NCBI RefSeq assembly: GCF_000417875.1
Contig: NW_006920890.1
Location: 297,789 to 361,788 of the forward strand
DNA: 64,000 nt
Source of the DNA: Pseudozyma flocculosa PF-1
Taxonomy: Eukaryota; Basidiomycota; Ustilaginomycetes; Ustilaginales; Ustilaginaceae
Direction of reading: 5' to 3'
Both the position numbers and the translations under genes were made by a program. The first letter of the stretch is position 1. Every line of letters begins with the position of its first letter. A model generated the notes under the pieces. It worked only from the letters and a program-made list of their open reading frames with translations, was not told where the DNA came from and did not search any database. Of this stretch, positions 10,902 through 21,415 are shown in pieces.

Positions 10902-12628
10902 GCTTGGAGGCGCGTGCGGTGCACCGAGGGATGGACGAAGCTCGTTCGTCCTCTGGCAGACGACGTGTCAGACGACGAGGCTATGAGGTGGCAGGGTGGC
11001 GGCGCGAGCGAGGCGAGTGCTTGACTCTCTAGTCTGCGGACGTTAATGGAGACGAGGAGAGCCGTCGCTCCCATGCGCTCGTCTTCGGCGCCTTTTGCAG
11101 AGTGCCGAGTGGCGTGGGCGGTGGTATCGATCGGCCGATCGGTGACGAATGATGGAAGGGCGAGGAGGGGTTGAGCCGACAAGGATGGGCGAGATGAAAC
11201 GAGACGGGGCGGGAAGAGGTAGAGCCAGGGGGTGTCGGCGACGGTGCCAAGATCGTCGAGGCCTGCGTGGATGGTGCGGGTAAAAAGGCGGCAAGTGGAT
11301 GTGTATGTAGACGGGGCGGCGATCAGGGAGAGAGTGGGGTGGCGTGGCGGGTGCGGGGAGCGTTGGAGGTCGGGTGGCGCCAGACGAGCGAGCGAGCCAC
11401 TTGACCGACCGGCAAAAAGGGTCGAGGAGCGGAGGCCAAGCCGGTGGAGCACCAGCTCAGACGCTGCGCCGCTGCCGTTGCCGCCGCTGCTGTGCTCTCA
11501 GCCACTGCCGCCCTTCGCCCTTGACCCCACCCACTCACCGCGACCCCGGCCACCTCTCGAGCGGTTCTGTTTCGAGCGACCGACCTGCTTTTTGGTCCGA
11601 AGAGACGAAGAGGCCTCGCTTCGGGCCGCCTGCCATATGCATGTTGGCAGCCAGGCCAGGCCAGGCCGCAAAGCGCTACGCACGGCAGGTTGCCCAGGCC
11701 GGCCTGGCCTCTCTCTGGTCTCGCTTGCGCCGAAAAGGCTCTTCTGACACTCTCGGGGCGGCGCCCAGCCTAACCAGGCTAGGCCAAGCCTGCCTAACCT
11801 CGCCCTGGGCTCGGTGGTCTACCTGTCTGCTGCTGGCTGCTCGCAGACAGACCTGTGGCGAGCCCCGCCCCGCCCCGCCAGGCGCTGGTCGCGCATGACG
11901 GCAGTAGGTCTGACATCCGAACCCGCCTGATCCAGGCCTTCATGCTGCCACCTACGACAGGCTGGCTGCCGATTCGGGTGGTTTCCCGTTCTCGGCTGCT
12001 TGTTGCGCACGACAGGATGAGCCTCTTTCCTTCATTCCCGGACGGACTGCTCCGGTCTGCCTCCCCTCTGTTGGCTTCTTCTCGACCGCGACGGCCCTCG
12101 GGAGCGATCTGCAGGTGCGAGGCGTAGAGCACCGAGAGCGGGCCGACATCCGTTCCTCTCTGGTGCCGTCCAGGCGGGATGCTTGATCGCCGCTCGCCCC
12201 CGGAGCTGTATACGGCAGGCGGGCAGGACAGGAAGGGCTTCCGAAGCAGCCGGCCTGCCGCGTCCCTGCGTCGTCGGGAGCATCCGAAAGGCTCGACCGA
12301 CTCCCAGCCTCGGCGATCCCGATACTCGTGCCTCCCCTTGCTTGCTTAGCTTGCATGCTTGCGCTCTCATGCGTCATCCGCGACGAGGCTCCAAACCCCG
12401 GGGCTGAATATGCCAGCAGAGCTTGTTTTCGCCGAGCCTCCGCGTCACTTCATCGTCCAGCAGAGAGATCAACCTCGGTCATGTCCGGCAAGATGGCGGC
12501 AGCACCTTCCGAGCCCCCTGTCGAGCAGCGGAGCACTTGAGTAGGAGCAACGATGATGACGGTTCGTGTGCAAGGCAAAGCGAGTGGACATCTATCAGCG
12601 AGGCATGCACTAGTCTGTCTATCGACGG
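10902..12628. other. Intergenic region, no supported gene
   Basis: These 1.7 kb separate the start of the zinc-cluster gene from the 3' end of the BRE4-like gene. They contain short AGGCC (11651–11667) and CCCCG (11864–11880) pentamer runs. The open frames seen are short, overlap on both strands and lack recognisable domains. Confidence 0.5.
11651..11667. repeat. AGGCC pentanucleotide repeat
   Basis: Three or more perfect AGGCC units form a short array of the same type as at 5043–5065. A second pentamer run (CCCCG) follows at 11864–11880. Confidence 0.75.
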
Positions 12629-15600
12629 TCAGGATCGCTGGCGAGGGCCGCGGACGGTGCCATAGGGCGTTGGGTCGGCCGATTCGGGGCTGGTCTGGAA
12701 GTGTCGTTCAAAGTTGGCCGTCGAGCCTCCCCACACGCCAAAGTTATGCTGCGTCAGGCGGCCCAGCTCCTCGAGCTGCTCGATAACGTCCTGCAGGTCA
12801 GTGGCAAGGGGGCGCGGTGGCGGCGGCGTGGAGCGAGCAGAGTTGGCCGCAGTTCGGGGCGTCAGCATGCACGGGTCGCCGAAATAGCCAAAGACCGACG
12901 AGCCCAGCGGCGACGACGTGTGACTCACCCCCATGGCGAGCGCATACGAGTAGAAGAGGAGGTAGGCGCTCGATCCTCGCACCGCGCGCCGCTTGACGAC
13001 CGGCAACTCCCGGATCTTTTCCAGCAACCGCAGCCGGCACCCCGAGGCGGGCGGAAAGTAGGGAGGCACGGGGATCTTGAGGTGGAAGGCCGAGCCCAAC
13101 GTGTAGAAGAAGAGGAGCACATTGCCTACCATCTCGCGCCGCTCCGGGTTGACGGGTATCACAAAGTCGCGGCGCACCTGCTGGTACCAGTCGTCGCGCG
13201 ATGTCACGCACCGCATGCTGTGCAGCTTGTCCAGGATGTTCTGGCAGCAGCCCAGCATCGCCTTGTACGTCGCCACGGGGAACGGGCCCTTGAGGCGAGG
13301 CTCGTGCTTGGTCTGCGCCAGGAGGCCCTCGAGCTTGATGATGGTGACTTGTAGATGCAGCTCAATCGTCTGGAACTCGTCGATGATGGGCGTCTGCCGC
13401 GATCGCAGCAGGGGCTGCCTCTCGACGTCGTCGGCGTACGCGCTGTTCTCGTCCTCGTCGTCATGAGCCTCGTCCACGCTGACGACGTTGGCCGCCTTGT
13501 ACTGGTCCTCCGAGTACGTGACAACGAGGCGCTGGTAGAGCCAGGCCAGCTTGAAGATGAGGTCCGATACGCCGCGGGCCAGCTCCCGTCGGGCCTCGAA
13601 CGGCCACACCAGCTGGTTGAGCACCGTGGCCCACAGCACCCCGACCAGCACCGATACGGTCCGCTGGAAGGCGATCTGCTCGACCTCGATGCCCACCTTG
13701 CGCAGGTTGTAGCTGTACAGCGCCGTCAGGTTGTACGTCAGCAGCACGAAGCGGCCGCTCGACGCCAGCTGCGGCCGGCCGACAATGTAGTTGAAGCATG
13801 GCAGCGAGAAGAAGAGGCCGAAGATGGGCAGAGCCACGTTGTCGTCCGGGAAGAGGCTGTAGATGCCGACGGCGGCAGCGGCGCCAAGAATGGTGCCAAG
13901 GAAGCGATGCAAGCTCATCTGATTCGACTGGCCCAGCGTCGGGCTCAGCACCACCATGAAGCTGACCAGCGCCCACTGCATCTGGAACTTTTTGAACGTT
14001 GGCCGCGTCGACTCGAAGAACGCCGGGCTCGCCAGGATCGCGCTGCCGGCGCCCGCCTTGATGGCAAACTTGGTGTCTGCCTCGCGGAGAAATTCGCCAA
14101 TCGACCACACGAGGCGCTGGAAGCGCTGCTTGAAGGTCAATGCTACGGGCGTCTGAGCCGTATTGACAGTGTTGCGACGGTTCGAGGGGAAATCGAGCAC
14201 ATCCTCGGTTTTGCGGCGTACAGGACCGCGCCTCGCTGCGGCTGCCGACAGGCCGCGAGTCTTCTTCCGTCCCAGCAGGCTCCTCCAGCACGGGAGCATG
14301 GTGGCGAGGTAGAGCTTAATGGGCGACCAGATCGACGTGGCCCGCGCAGTGGCCAGCCGCTCCTCGCCCTGCCGTAGCATCTCGAGCGCCTCGACCAGCA
14401 CCTCGAGCTCCTTGGCAAACTCTTCCAGATTGAAGACGAAGAAAAAGATCAGGAAGATCTCCTCGTCCGGATGCGCTCTCGAGAGCAGGCTGGCGGGTAA
14501 CCGGTCGCCCGCGCCGTGCGGCGAGGTTTGCTTCGATGCGTGCTCGGCGGCCTCGCGCTCCGCCTCGGCCTTTTTGGGCTCCATCGTGTAGATGCGCTTG
14601 ATGGCCACCGTCTGCTCGTGCTGGAACCTCTTCAACGCCGATGAGACGTCGCGCGCCAGGATGTCGAAGGAATCACCCGTCCTGAAGCGCGAGCCCAGGA
14701 GGGGCTCGGTGTCGCGGCCATCCTGCATCGACGCAGCTGCGGCAGCCTCGGGCTTCGCCATGTCGCCAAGAGACCGGCCGCGCTGAGCAACAAACGTGGT
14801 GCGCAGGTTCCTGAGCGTCCTGCTGCACGTGAAGACGAGGCTGCGCATGTGCGGGCCGACGCTGTCGATGAAGTCCTCAAAGGCCCGAGCGCGCTGTCCG
14901 GCATCGGCGCTCTGCTCGGCATCTCGAGAGCTGGCGCCAGCGCCGCGCTCGCCCTCCTTGAGGTTCGCGAGGGCCTCGGCGACGTCGGCCGACTGACCAC
15001 GGGTGGCTGTGCCGGAGAAGGAAGCCGCGGCCTCGGCTTCCGGGTGCTCCTGCGCCTCCCTGGCCTTGCGCGCCTGGACCCGCGCCATCATGATCTGGTG
15101 CTGCAGGCCGCACGAGCTCCTGAGGCCGGCGAGATGCTGAGCCAGGCGGTTCATCGAGCTGGTGGCGTCCTTGTAGTACGAAGTCTTGCCGCGCAGGCGG
15201 AGGTCGAAGAAGCGCTCGAGCATCGCCTCGCCGAGGTCCTTTTTGAGCGAGGTGAAGCTCTCGTGGTGATCGTCGATGGCCTTTTTGATCTTGTCGCTCT
15301 TGAAGTGGAAGTTCGAGGGATCGTCTAGCAGGAACGTCTTTGTCAGGACACGGAGCAGCGTCGCGAAGCCCTGGAGGTTCTTGTCGATGTCGTTCTGCAA
15401 GTTGGTAGTGGCGCTCTGGGGCCAGAAGAGGAAGCAGACCAGGTTGCTGACGAGCGAACCGGCGATGACGACGAGCGTGACTTGGATCGTCTTGTCAAAG
15501 GAAAAGTGGCCGAGGTGCTTTGAGCCCTCCTTGACCACGACGGTAAAGACGATGATGCTGACCAGCGAGCAGGCCGTATTGAACTGGGGCTTGGCCACCT

Positions 15601-16975
15601 TGACCTTGGCGTAGCCGACCAGGGCCATGCCGATGCCGAGGAAGACGAGGACGCTAAGGATGTCGGAGACGAAGAGCATGTCGGCGTCGTGGAGGAAGAC
15701 GGCGACGGCCATCGAAGAGAAACCTAGCGCGACGGAAAAGACAAAGGCGATGAGCGCGAAAAAGTCGGCCTCGACCATGGCGCCGAGCGTCTTGGCCGGG
15801 TGGAAGTAGACGGCGACCGTGGCGATCATGTGCAGGTTGGAGAACGGGACGCGCGCATCGGGGTCGTGGTTGGGCAGCAGCTTGGCCATGTTGGACGACA
15901 GCAAGGGCGAGAAGGTGAAGAGGGAGGCGATGAGGTAGGCGATGCCGCACTTGGCGATGCCCCTCTGCAGCGGGGAGAGCTGCATCCTGCGCCTCAGGCC
16001 GGCCGAGTAGCGTCCCAGGCGGCCGCGAAGCGTGTGCGCGCGGTCGACCGTGTCTCCCGCAGCAGGACCGCCGTGCTCGGCGATAACTGCCAGAGAGCCG
16101 GAGCCGGGTCGGACGCCGATGTTCGCCTCGGACTCGGTGTCGCTGACGGTGCTCTCGGTGTCGCTGTCGAGCAGCGTTTCTTGCGTGGTATAGAGCAGCG
16201 GATCCTCGCCTTCTGGAGCGTCGTCAGGGTCGTTGTGGAGCCAGCTGTCAGGCTCCTCGCTGAGCGACGTCATATTTGACAGGCGGGAGCGGTCTTCGAC
16301 GCCGCCGCCGTGCTGCCTCGACGGCGGCGGGGAGACCATACGATTCCAGGCCATGATCGTCTTGCGCCTCTCTGGGCCGGGCGATACGCCGGACGCGCCG
16401 CGCCCATCGTCCGAGGCCCTTGCGATGCTGTTGCGCCCACGCTGGGGCGAGATGGACGCCTGGCTCTGTGGGCGGTCGTCGGAGGTCATGGTACCGCCCT
16501 GATTCCGCCGTGAGGGCGTCGGTGTGTGCTGGCTGGTCCGGCGCGCTTCCGGCGAGTCCTGCCTGTTGGACGACGACGCCCTCTTGCGCCTACTCCGCGC
16601 CTCTCGGGCCACGGGTTCGGGGCCATCCTGATCGAATAGGTGGGCCAGCGACTGCCAGTGACCGGCATGCTGGCCAGGTCGGCTGGATCCCGAGTTGTGG
16701 CTGCCGATGGTGTCGGTCGAGAGCCCCTCTGCGTCGATCCTGACTTCGGAATGCATCCGGCTCGCCCGGCCGGTGCCGCTGGCTTGCCTCAGGGCGGCCG
16801 AGACCTGAACCCTATCCCGGACGGCTTGCCAGAGGCTGGGGCCCAGTGTACCGTCGACGGGCAGCGACTGCGTGCTGATGGGGTGGTCGGGTTCGAGCGC
16901 ATCTTCAAACTGCCATCGTCTGGATACGGTGCCGTCGTTTCTCGTAGCATCTTGCCGCTGGTGAAAGGCCGACAT
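12629..16975 (-). CDS. BRE4-like multi-spanning membrane protein (aromatic acid exporter / FUSC-like family)
   Basis: This is a very large protein, 1448 codons in one open frame. It has a disordered Ser/Arg-rich N-terminus (about 330 residues), a first block of six membrane segments (from GIAKCGIAYLIASLFTFSPL to LVVIAGSLVSNLVCFLFWP), a long cytosolic region, and a second block (VSFMVVLSPTLGQSNQMSLH, LGAAAAVGIYSLF and following). The architecture matches fungal 'ER transporter 6TM N-terminal' / DUF2421 / FUSC-like proteins related to yeast Bre4 (brefeldin A sensitivity). Substrate and location are unproven. Near the 3' end, 12928–12791 looks like a 138-nt intron (GTGAGT donor, CTGAC branch, CAG acceptor). 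Removing it joins ALAMG to DVIEQLEELGRLTQ, the expected helix. Because it is a multiple of three and stop-free, retention would also be readable. Confidence 0.8.
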   Translation of the reverse strand: MSAFHQRQDATRNDGTVSRRWQFEDALEPDHPISTQSLPVDGTLGPSLWQAVRDRVQVSAALRQASGTGRASRMHSEVRIDAEGLSTDTIGSHNSGSSRPGQHAGHWQSLAHLFDQDGPEPVAREARSRRKRASSSNRQDSPEARRTSQHTPTPSRRNQGGTMTSDDRPQSQASISPQRGRNSIARASDDGRGASGVSPGPERRKTIMAWNRMVSPPPSRQHGGGVEDRSRLSNMTSLSEEPDSWLHNDPDDAPEGEDPLLYTTQETLLDSDTESTVSDTESEANIGVRPGSGSLAVIAEHGGPAAGDTVDRAHTLRGRLGRYSAGLRRRMQLSPLQRGIAKCGIAYLIASLFTFSPLLSSNMAKLLPNHDPDARVPFSNLHMIATVAVYFHPAKTLGAMVEADFFALIAFVFSVALGFSSMAVAVFLHDADMLFVSDILSVLVFLGIGMALVGYAKVKVAKPQFNTACSLVSIIVFTVVVKEGSKHLGHFSFDKTIQVTLVVIAGSLVSNLVCFLFWPQSATTNLQNDIDKNLQGFATLLRVLTKTFLLDDPSNFHFKSDKIKKAIDDHHESFTSLKKDLGEAMLERFFDLRLRGKTSYYKDATSSMNRLAQHLAGLRSSCGLQHQIMMARVQARKAREAQEHPEAEAAASFSGTATRGQSADVAEALANLKEGERGAGASSRDAEQSADAGQRARAFEDFIDSVGPHMRSLVFTCSRTLRNLRTTFVAQRGRSLGDMAKPEAAAAASMQDGRDTEPLLGSRFRTGDSFDILARDVSSALKRFQHEQTVAIKRIYTMEPKKAEAEREAAEHASKQTSPHGAGDRLPASLLSRAHPDEEIFLIFFFVFNLEEFAKELEVLVEALEMLRQGEERLATARATSIWSPIKLYLATMLPCWRSLLGRKKTRGLSAAAARRGPVRRKTEDVLDFPSNRRNTVNTAQTPVALTFKQRFQRLVWSIGEFLREADTKFAIKAGAGSAILASPAFFESTRPTFKKFQMQWALVSFMVVLSPTLGQSNQMSLHRFLGTILGAAAAVGIYSLFPDDNVALPIFGLFFSLPCFNYIVGRPQLASSGRFVLLTYNLTALYSYNLRKVGIEVEQIAFQRTVSVLVGVLWATVLNQLVWPFEARRELARGVSDLIFKLAWLYQRLVVTYSEDQYKAANVVSVDEAHDDEDENSAYADDVERQPLLRSRQTPIIDEFQTIELHLQVTIIKLEGLLAQTKHEPRLKGPFPVATYKAMLGCCQNILDKLHSMRCVTSRDDWYQQVRRDFVIPVNPERREMVGNVLLFFYTLGSAFHLKIPVPPYFPPASGCRLRLLEKIRELPVVKRRAVRGSSAYLLFYSYALAMGVSHTSSPLGSSVFGYFGDPCMLTPRTAANSARSTPPPPRPLATDLQDVIEQLEELGRLTQHNFGVWGGSTANFERHFQTSPESADPTPYGTVRGPRQRS

Positions 16976-17728
16976 TGGGGGCCGAAGGAGCGAGGTCCGA
17001 GTCTGAAACGCGTGTCTTGGTCTGGAATCGGCGATATGTGGGTCGTGATTCTATCCTAAGTGGAACGTGCCGGCATCACGATGGGCCGGCAAGCTTTGGG
17101 CGGCGGGACAACGGCCTGGGGTGTCGTCGGGGAGCACAGTAGTAGTGGTGGTGCGCCTAGGCCAGAGGAAAAGCGGTGGCAAGGTTGGTGGGAAGATGGA
17201 AGAGGGCAGCAAGGTGATGGAGGTGAGCAATGAAGTGGGGCGGCAGAGGCCCGTTGATGGCCGCCCAGCTCTAGCCTCGTGTGTATGGAAGCTAGTTGGG
17301 GTGGGGTGGGTGAGGGCGAGGTGGACAGGGGGGATGCCGTCAACCAACACCGCCGTACTCGGAGATCCAAAAAGGGGTCCAAGCTGCCTCTGCGTTGGCC
17401 AAGGCAGGCAGGTGAGCGAACGAGCCAAACGGCCTCAGCCTCGGCGTCAGAAGCGAAGAGAGAGAGGCGGTCGCCTGCAGGAAATCCTCCGAAAAGTCGA
17501 GCGGGCCAGCCAAGCCAGCGGGTGGAGGGAAGGCGTCTGCTGGCGCTGCGCTTTACTTCGCCGCCATCTGGGCCCATGCGAGCACCCTCGCATCCTCGCT
17601 CACTCCGTCAACGACGCAACGCTCCTCAACCCCCGAGGCCCTCGATCGACCTCGCCCCTCCGCCAAAGTTGCACCGCTGCGATAGCAAGCAAACGTGGGC
17701 ACCTCTACGACATGGCAACCGACTAACG
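16976..17728. other. Divergent intergenic region
   Basis: This is 753 nt between the start of the BRE4-like gene and the small hypothetical gene to its right. I see no gene, RNA or repeat in it. It presumably holds both promoters. Confidence 0.4.
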
Positions 17729-18397
17729 ATGGGCCTCTTCACTGGCTCTCCGTCGCGTCCGGCGGCTGCCCGCGCGCCAAAGAAGTCGGGAGCATCGCGC
17801 AGAAGCTCGCTCGCCAAGGCCAGCTTCGTCGCATCGCCCTCGTCAATCGAGCGACTGGCAAAGGCTCGTATCGGCACCAAGAAGGCGGCGCCGAAGCCGC
17901 AGGCCGAAGCGGCGGACTCTGAGGAAGAGGTCGACCGCCTACTCGTCCCGGCCGCTCCACTGGCGCCAGGGCCACCTCAAAGCCCTTCCTTTGCGAACCG
18001 TCTGCACGACGACGAAGGCGATGGATGGCCCGAGTACAGCCCCATCTTCTCTCCTTGCTTGTCGAAAGCGGCCGCCATCGGAATGCGTCCCGCTCACAAG
18101 TCGATGGGCGCCATCCTGCAGGCCTGCCTGAAGCGTCGCAGGGACAGCAAGTTGCCCTTGCCCGCTCCCTTTGGCGTCGTCCGCAGATGCGTGCTCGAAC
18201 AGAGCTTCTCTTCGGCCTTTTCCATGCCCAAGCGGGCGGCGCGCTTTGTCTCGATCCATTCGATCCGGCGCAAGGAGCTCGAGCGAGACTATTGTCCGCC
18301 GCCGCAGCCGCACGAGACCTGCCCGAGGGGGCATCGCTGCCTCGGCCGCTGCGTCCTGGGATTCGCTTGTCCCAAGCTGGAGAGGCGAGCGTCATAA
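17729..18397 (+). CDS. Hypothetical protein, 222 aa
   Basis: I do not recognise this protein. The frame from the ATG at 17729 uses C/G-ending codons like the neighbouring genes. The N-terminus is basic and Ser/Ala/Lys-rich, an acidic patch (DSEEEVDRLL) follows, and then comes a better-structured region: WPEYSPIFSPCLS, SMGAILQACLKRRRDSKLP and FGVVRRCVLEQSF. The end is Cys-containing (CPRGHRCLGRCVLGFAC). The last stretch holds five cysteines within about 17 residues and might bind metal, but it fits no zinc-finger pattern I can name. The open frame extends further upstream without a better start. It could carry a missed intron. Confidence 0.5.
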   Translation: MGLFTGSPSRPAAARAPKKSGASRRSSLAKASFVASPSSIERLAKARIGTKKAAPKPQAEAADSEEEVDRLLVPAAPLAPGPPQSPSFANRLHDDEGDGWPEYSPIFSPCLSKAAAIGMRPAHKSMGAILQACLKRRRDSKLPLPAPFGVVRRCVLEQSFSSAFSMPKRAARFVSIHSIRRKELERDYCPPPQPHETCPRGHRCLGRCVLGFACPKLERRAS

Positions 18398-18748
18398 GCA
18401 GGCTCTCTCACGCCGCCACACCATTCCTTCACCTTCCCGATCCGATGTCGACGCCTTCACGCGTCGCGGAAAGCGCATCACCTCACCTCTAGCTTCCTTT
18501 CCCCGGCCAAGCGCATCTTGGCAGTCGATGACCAGAGAGAATGACAAGCTCAAAGCATGCCTTGGACCGTTCCCTAAGAAAATAGCCTCCGACCTCGTGT
18601 ACAAAGGAGCACAGGGCGGCGGACCTTGTCAAACGCCACTGAATGCACCGCGGAAGCCTTCAGCGATTCGATCCCGCCGTCGGGAACAGGCAGATGTTGA
18701 GATGGAGGCCTTCAGAAGCCCAGCCGCAGCACCCGTCACCGGCTGGCT

Positions 18749-19511
18749 TCAAGAGGATGCGCCCTTGTCGTTCCAAGGCAGAGGCGGAGTGCCCACCTGG
18801 TGCTTCGGGAGCGGCCAGTACTTCTCCCCCTGCCCCGTAACTTTGCCTTTCAAGTCCTTGAAGATCACTGGAACTGGAGTAGTAGGAAGTGCATAGAGCC
18901 AAGGTTGCAGCCAGAACGAGGAGACGGAGAGAGCGTCAGAGTCAGAGGGAGAGGGAGACGGGGAGAGCGAGGATGGATACCATGTCGACGGCTTGACCTG
19001 GCTGCGCTTCCGTGCGGCGCGACCTGGAGCAGCGCTAGCCGTATGCCACACCCCGAGCGGCGCACTCACTCATAAGGCCAGCGCTGCCGTCTCCGCTGGC
19101 GTCCGTGGCGGTCAACGAGGCAATCAGGCTCTGCGGGATCTGGTTGTAGTCGAACGACGAGATCTTCGCAAAGCGACACATCATCCAGCGCCAGTGCCTG
19201 ACGACATGGTAGACCTGGGCGCTCAAGACGCATGTATCCTTCCACATGCCCGTGTTGCAGAGGTCGGAAGGCACCACGTAGCAATCAATCCCGGGCCTGC
19301 AGGAAATGTTGAGAGGTCTCTGCCCCTGGCTACTGAGAGTGGAAGGTCGGGTGCTGCAGAGCTCCGCCTGGCTGGTGGTATGGTTGTACTGAACGAAGAA
19401 CCACTCGTGCTTGTAAGGCACCTCCCAGGAAACGGCGTCCAGCGGGGCCTGCTGTGCGCGGGCCAGCAAGGCGACTTGCAGGACGGCAAGGATGAGCAGC
19501 AAGTACTTCAT
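18749..19511 (-). CDS. Small secreted cysteine-containing protein
   Basis: The ATG at 19511 begins a clear signal peptide (MKYLLLILAVLQVALLARA), so it is preferred to the upstream in-frame ATG at 19562. The mature part has seven cysteines before the intron donor or read-through stop (for example AELCST, ISCRPGIDCYVV, LCNTGMWKDTCVL and MMCRFAK). I see no known domain. A GTGAGT donor at 19069 follows LM. Without splicing, the frame stops at 19035 after SECAARGVAYG. My preferred model splices to a CTGAC/CAG acceptor with exon 2 at 18873–18749, which adds a 41-residue tail. A secreted effector-like or cell-wall role is possible in a plant-associated fungus, but this is inference only. Confidence 0.5.
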
Positions 19512-19562
19512 GGTCGTGATGGCGGCGGTGGTGCTAATAATGGGGGCGATAGCGGGCGCCAT

Positions 19563-20227
19563 GGACCGAGGAGGGTGAGCATTTATACGAGAAGGGGTCG
19601 GACCGCGAAGTGGTAACGGCGCCGTGCAATGTTCCAGGAGGGCCGGTCGAGCGTCCGGACCCCACTCCTCGGCATGTGGGTCGCGCCAACAAGGGGTAGA
19701 GCTTGGCCCTCCTCGTCGTTGTCGAGAGCCCCCACAAGATATCGGCCAGCTCGACGCGGCTGTTGCTACGCCCGGCTGTATGTGGGTGTGTCTTTATCAT
19801 CTCTTTCTCGACTGCCCACAGTCGGCGAACGCGCATGCGCCAAACGGCGGTCTGCGTGGTCGCAACACGCATAACGACGGCCCGCCCGGTCATGTTGGCT
19901 CCTCTGATGCGGGCCTGCTCGTCATGGTGGGTTACCCGCGATGATCATCACATGGCGTCTGTCGTTGCGCGGGCAAGTGCACGGCGTCGGGAGTTGGGGC
20001 CGAGACCGGGGCCGATGTGGGTCGGCCAAGAGACAAGTTAAGCTAAGGCCCGCCCAGTCGCCTCGACAAGGATTCCCAAGTCGAGGGAAACGACTGCCGT
20101 CCACGCAGATGTGTATTGAGGCGATTGATGTCATCACGGTTCTTCGTTGTGGTGCGGCAGACGGTCAAGGCCTCGAGGTATACTACTGTATACATACGAT
20201 AACGTAATGTACGCTTGCAGAGTGAAG
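19563..20227. other. Intergenic region, no supported gene
   Basis: This stretch lies upstream of the secreted-protein start and downstream of the ThuA-protein stop. Only short overlapping frames are present, and no repeat or RNA gene was recognised. Confidence 0.4.
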
Positions 20228-21415
20228 TTACAAGAGCGCTACCGGGGCGCCAAAGATGACGATGTAAATGAAGGCAACCGGGAGAAGCATTCTTGATAAA
20301 GCCGAGTGGGGCGAGGCAGGTGACGCTGCGTTATTGGTGTCACCGCTGCTGCTGCCGCTCGGGGCTGGTCCAGATGCGGATCTGCTTGTGGCGCCGGCGC
20401 CGCCGCTACTGCTTGCGCTGCCGCCCGTGCTGGACGCTTCTGCCGAGGCCCCACCCCCTCCGCTCGACGATGGACCCGGCTGCCCCACAAGGGCGGTGGC
20501 GTTGTTCGACTTGACCGTCGACGACTGCAGCACCCAGCCTACGCCGCCGGCGATGTGGCCGCGGAAGAAGTCCTGCTGCCAGGTCGCGCGGTCATGGCCG
20601 AGCGACGTGTACCACGACCTCCCCGGCCCACCAGAGGGATCGACGTTGGCGCCGCCTCCGCCGCGCACGCTCGCGTCGGTGCTCCCATCGGTGTCGAGCA
20701 GCCTTCCCTCGCGGTACCACGCCAGCGGATGGGGCGCCGGTCCGTTGGTGCCGTTGCGGAAGCCCTGCGGATTGACGCCTGGGTCCTGGTAGTTTGACGC
20801 GTTGGTGATCAGCACGTTGGCTGGCGAGGGTAGCTTTCTAGGGTCTGAGCGGAAATTGTACACCTCCTCCTGGATATCAAAGTTTCCGGGCAGCTTGGAC
20901 GTCGAGGGATGGTCGGTGGCGACTGGCTTGAGTGACACGCTCTGGATCTGCGGGTGATAGTCGAAGTAGGCGCCGACGAGCCGGCCGTAGAAGGGAGCGC
21001 CGAACAGGGTGGCCGACGCCGAGTGGATGCCGACGTAGCCGCCGCCGTTCTGGATGTACGTGGCAAAGTTGCGGATGCCCTCGTCGTCGAGCACAGTGCC
21101 AGCGCCCGGCGGATCGATGTCGGTCGTCATGATGAAGGCGATGGCGTCAAACTGGGCCAGGTAGGTGGCGTTCCGGAAGGCGGCCTGGTCGCTGGTGGCG
21201 GTGGCCTGCCATCGAAGGTCGGCGATTGAAGCATCGAGGCTGCCGGACGGCACACGCAAGGTGCCATTGCCGATGCCGGTGATGGTGTCGACGGCCGTGG
21301 GGATCGACTCGTGGCGGTAGCCGGCCGTCCTGGTGTACAGCAGGATGTGGGGAACGGCGTGGGCCTGCTGGGCCAGGAGCGCGCTCCCGATGGCTGCGAG
21401 AGCGGACCAGCGCAT
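20228..21415 (-). CDS. Secreted ThuA-domain protein, probably GPI-anchored
   Basis: This is a single exon. The ATG at 21415 is chosen because it starts a signal peptide (MRWSALAAIGSALLAQQAHA); another ATG lies 63 nt upstream. A ThuA (class-I glutamine amidotransferase-like) domain follows, with PHILLYTRTAGYRHESIP, DAIAFIMTTDIDPPG, NGGGYVGIHSASAT and, near its end, WYTSLGHDRATW followed by HIAGGVGWVL. A Ser/Gly/Ala-rich spacer and a hydrophobic C-terminus (MLLPVAFIYIVIFGAPVALL) then resemble a GPI-attachment signal. ThuA proteins are linked to sugar metabolism in bacteria; the reaction of secreted fungal members is not established. Several NxT/NxS sites (GNGT, RNAT, TNAS) fit passage through the secretory pathway. 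Confidence 0.8.
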   Translation of the reverse strand: MRWSALAAIGSALLAQQAHAVPHILLYTRTAGYRHESIPTAVDTITGIGNGTLRVPSGSLDASIADLRWQATATSDQAAFRNATYLAQFDAIAFIMTTDIDPPGAGTVLDDEGIRNFATYIQNGGGYVGIHSASATLFGAPFYGRLVGAYFDYHPQIQSVSLKPVATDHPSTSKLPGNFDIQEEVYNFRSDPRKLPSPANVLITNASNYQDPGVNPQGFRNGTNGPAPHPLAWYREGRLLDTDGSTDASVRGGGGANVDPSGGPGRSWYTSLGHDRATWQQDFFRGHIAGGVGWVLQSSTVKSNNATALVGQPGPSSSGGGGASAEASSTGGSASSSGGAGATSRSASGPAPSGSSSGDTNNAASPASPHSALSRMLLPVAFIYIVIFGAPVALL

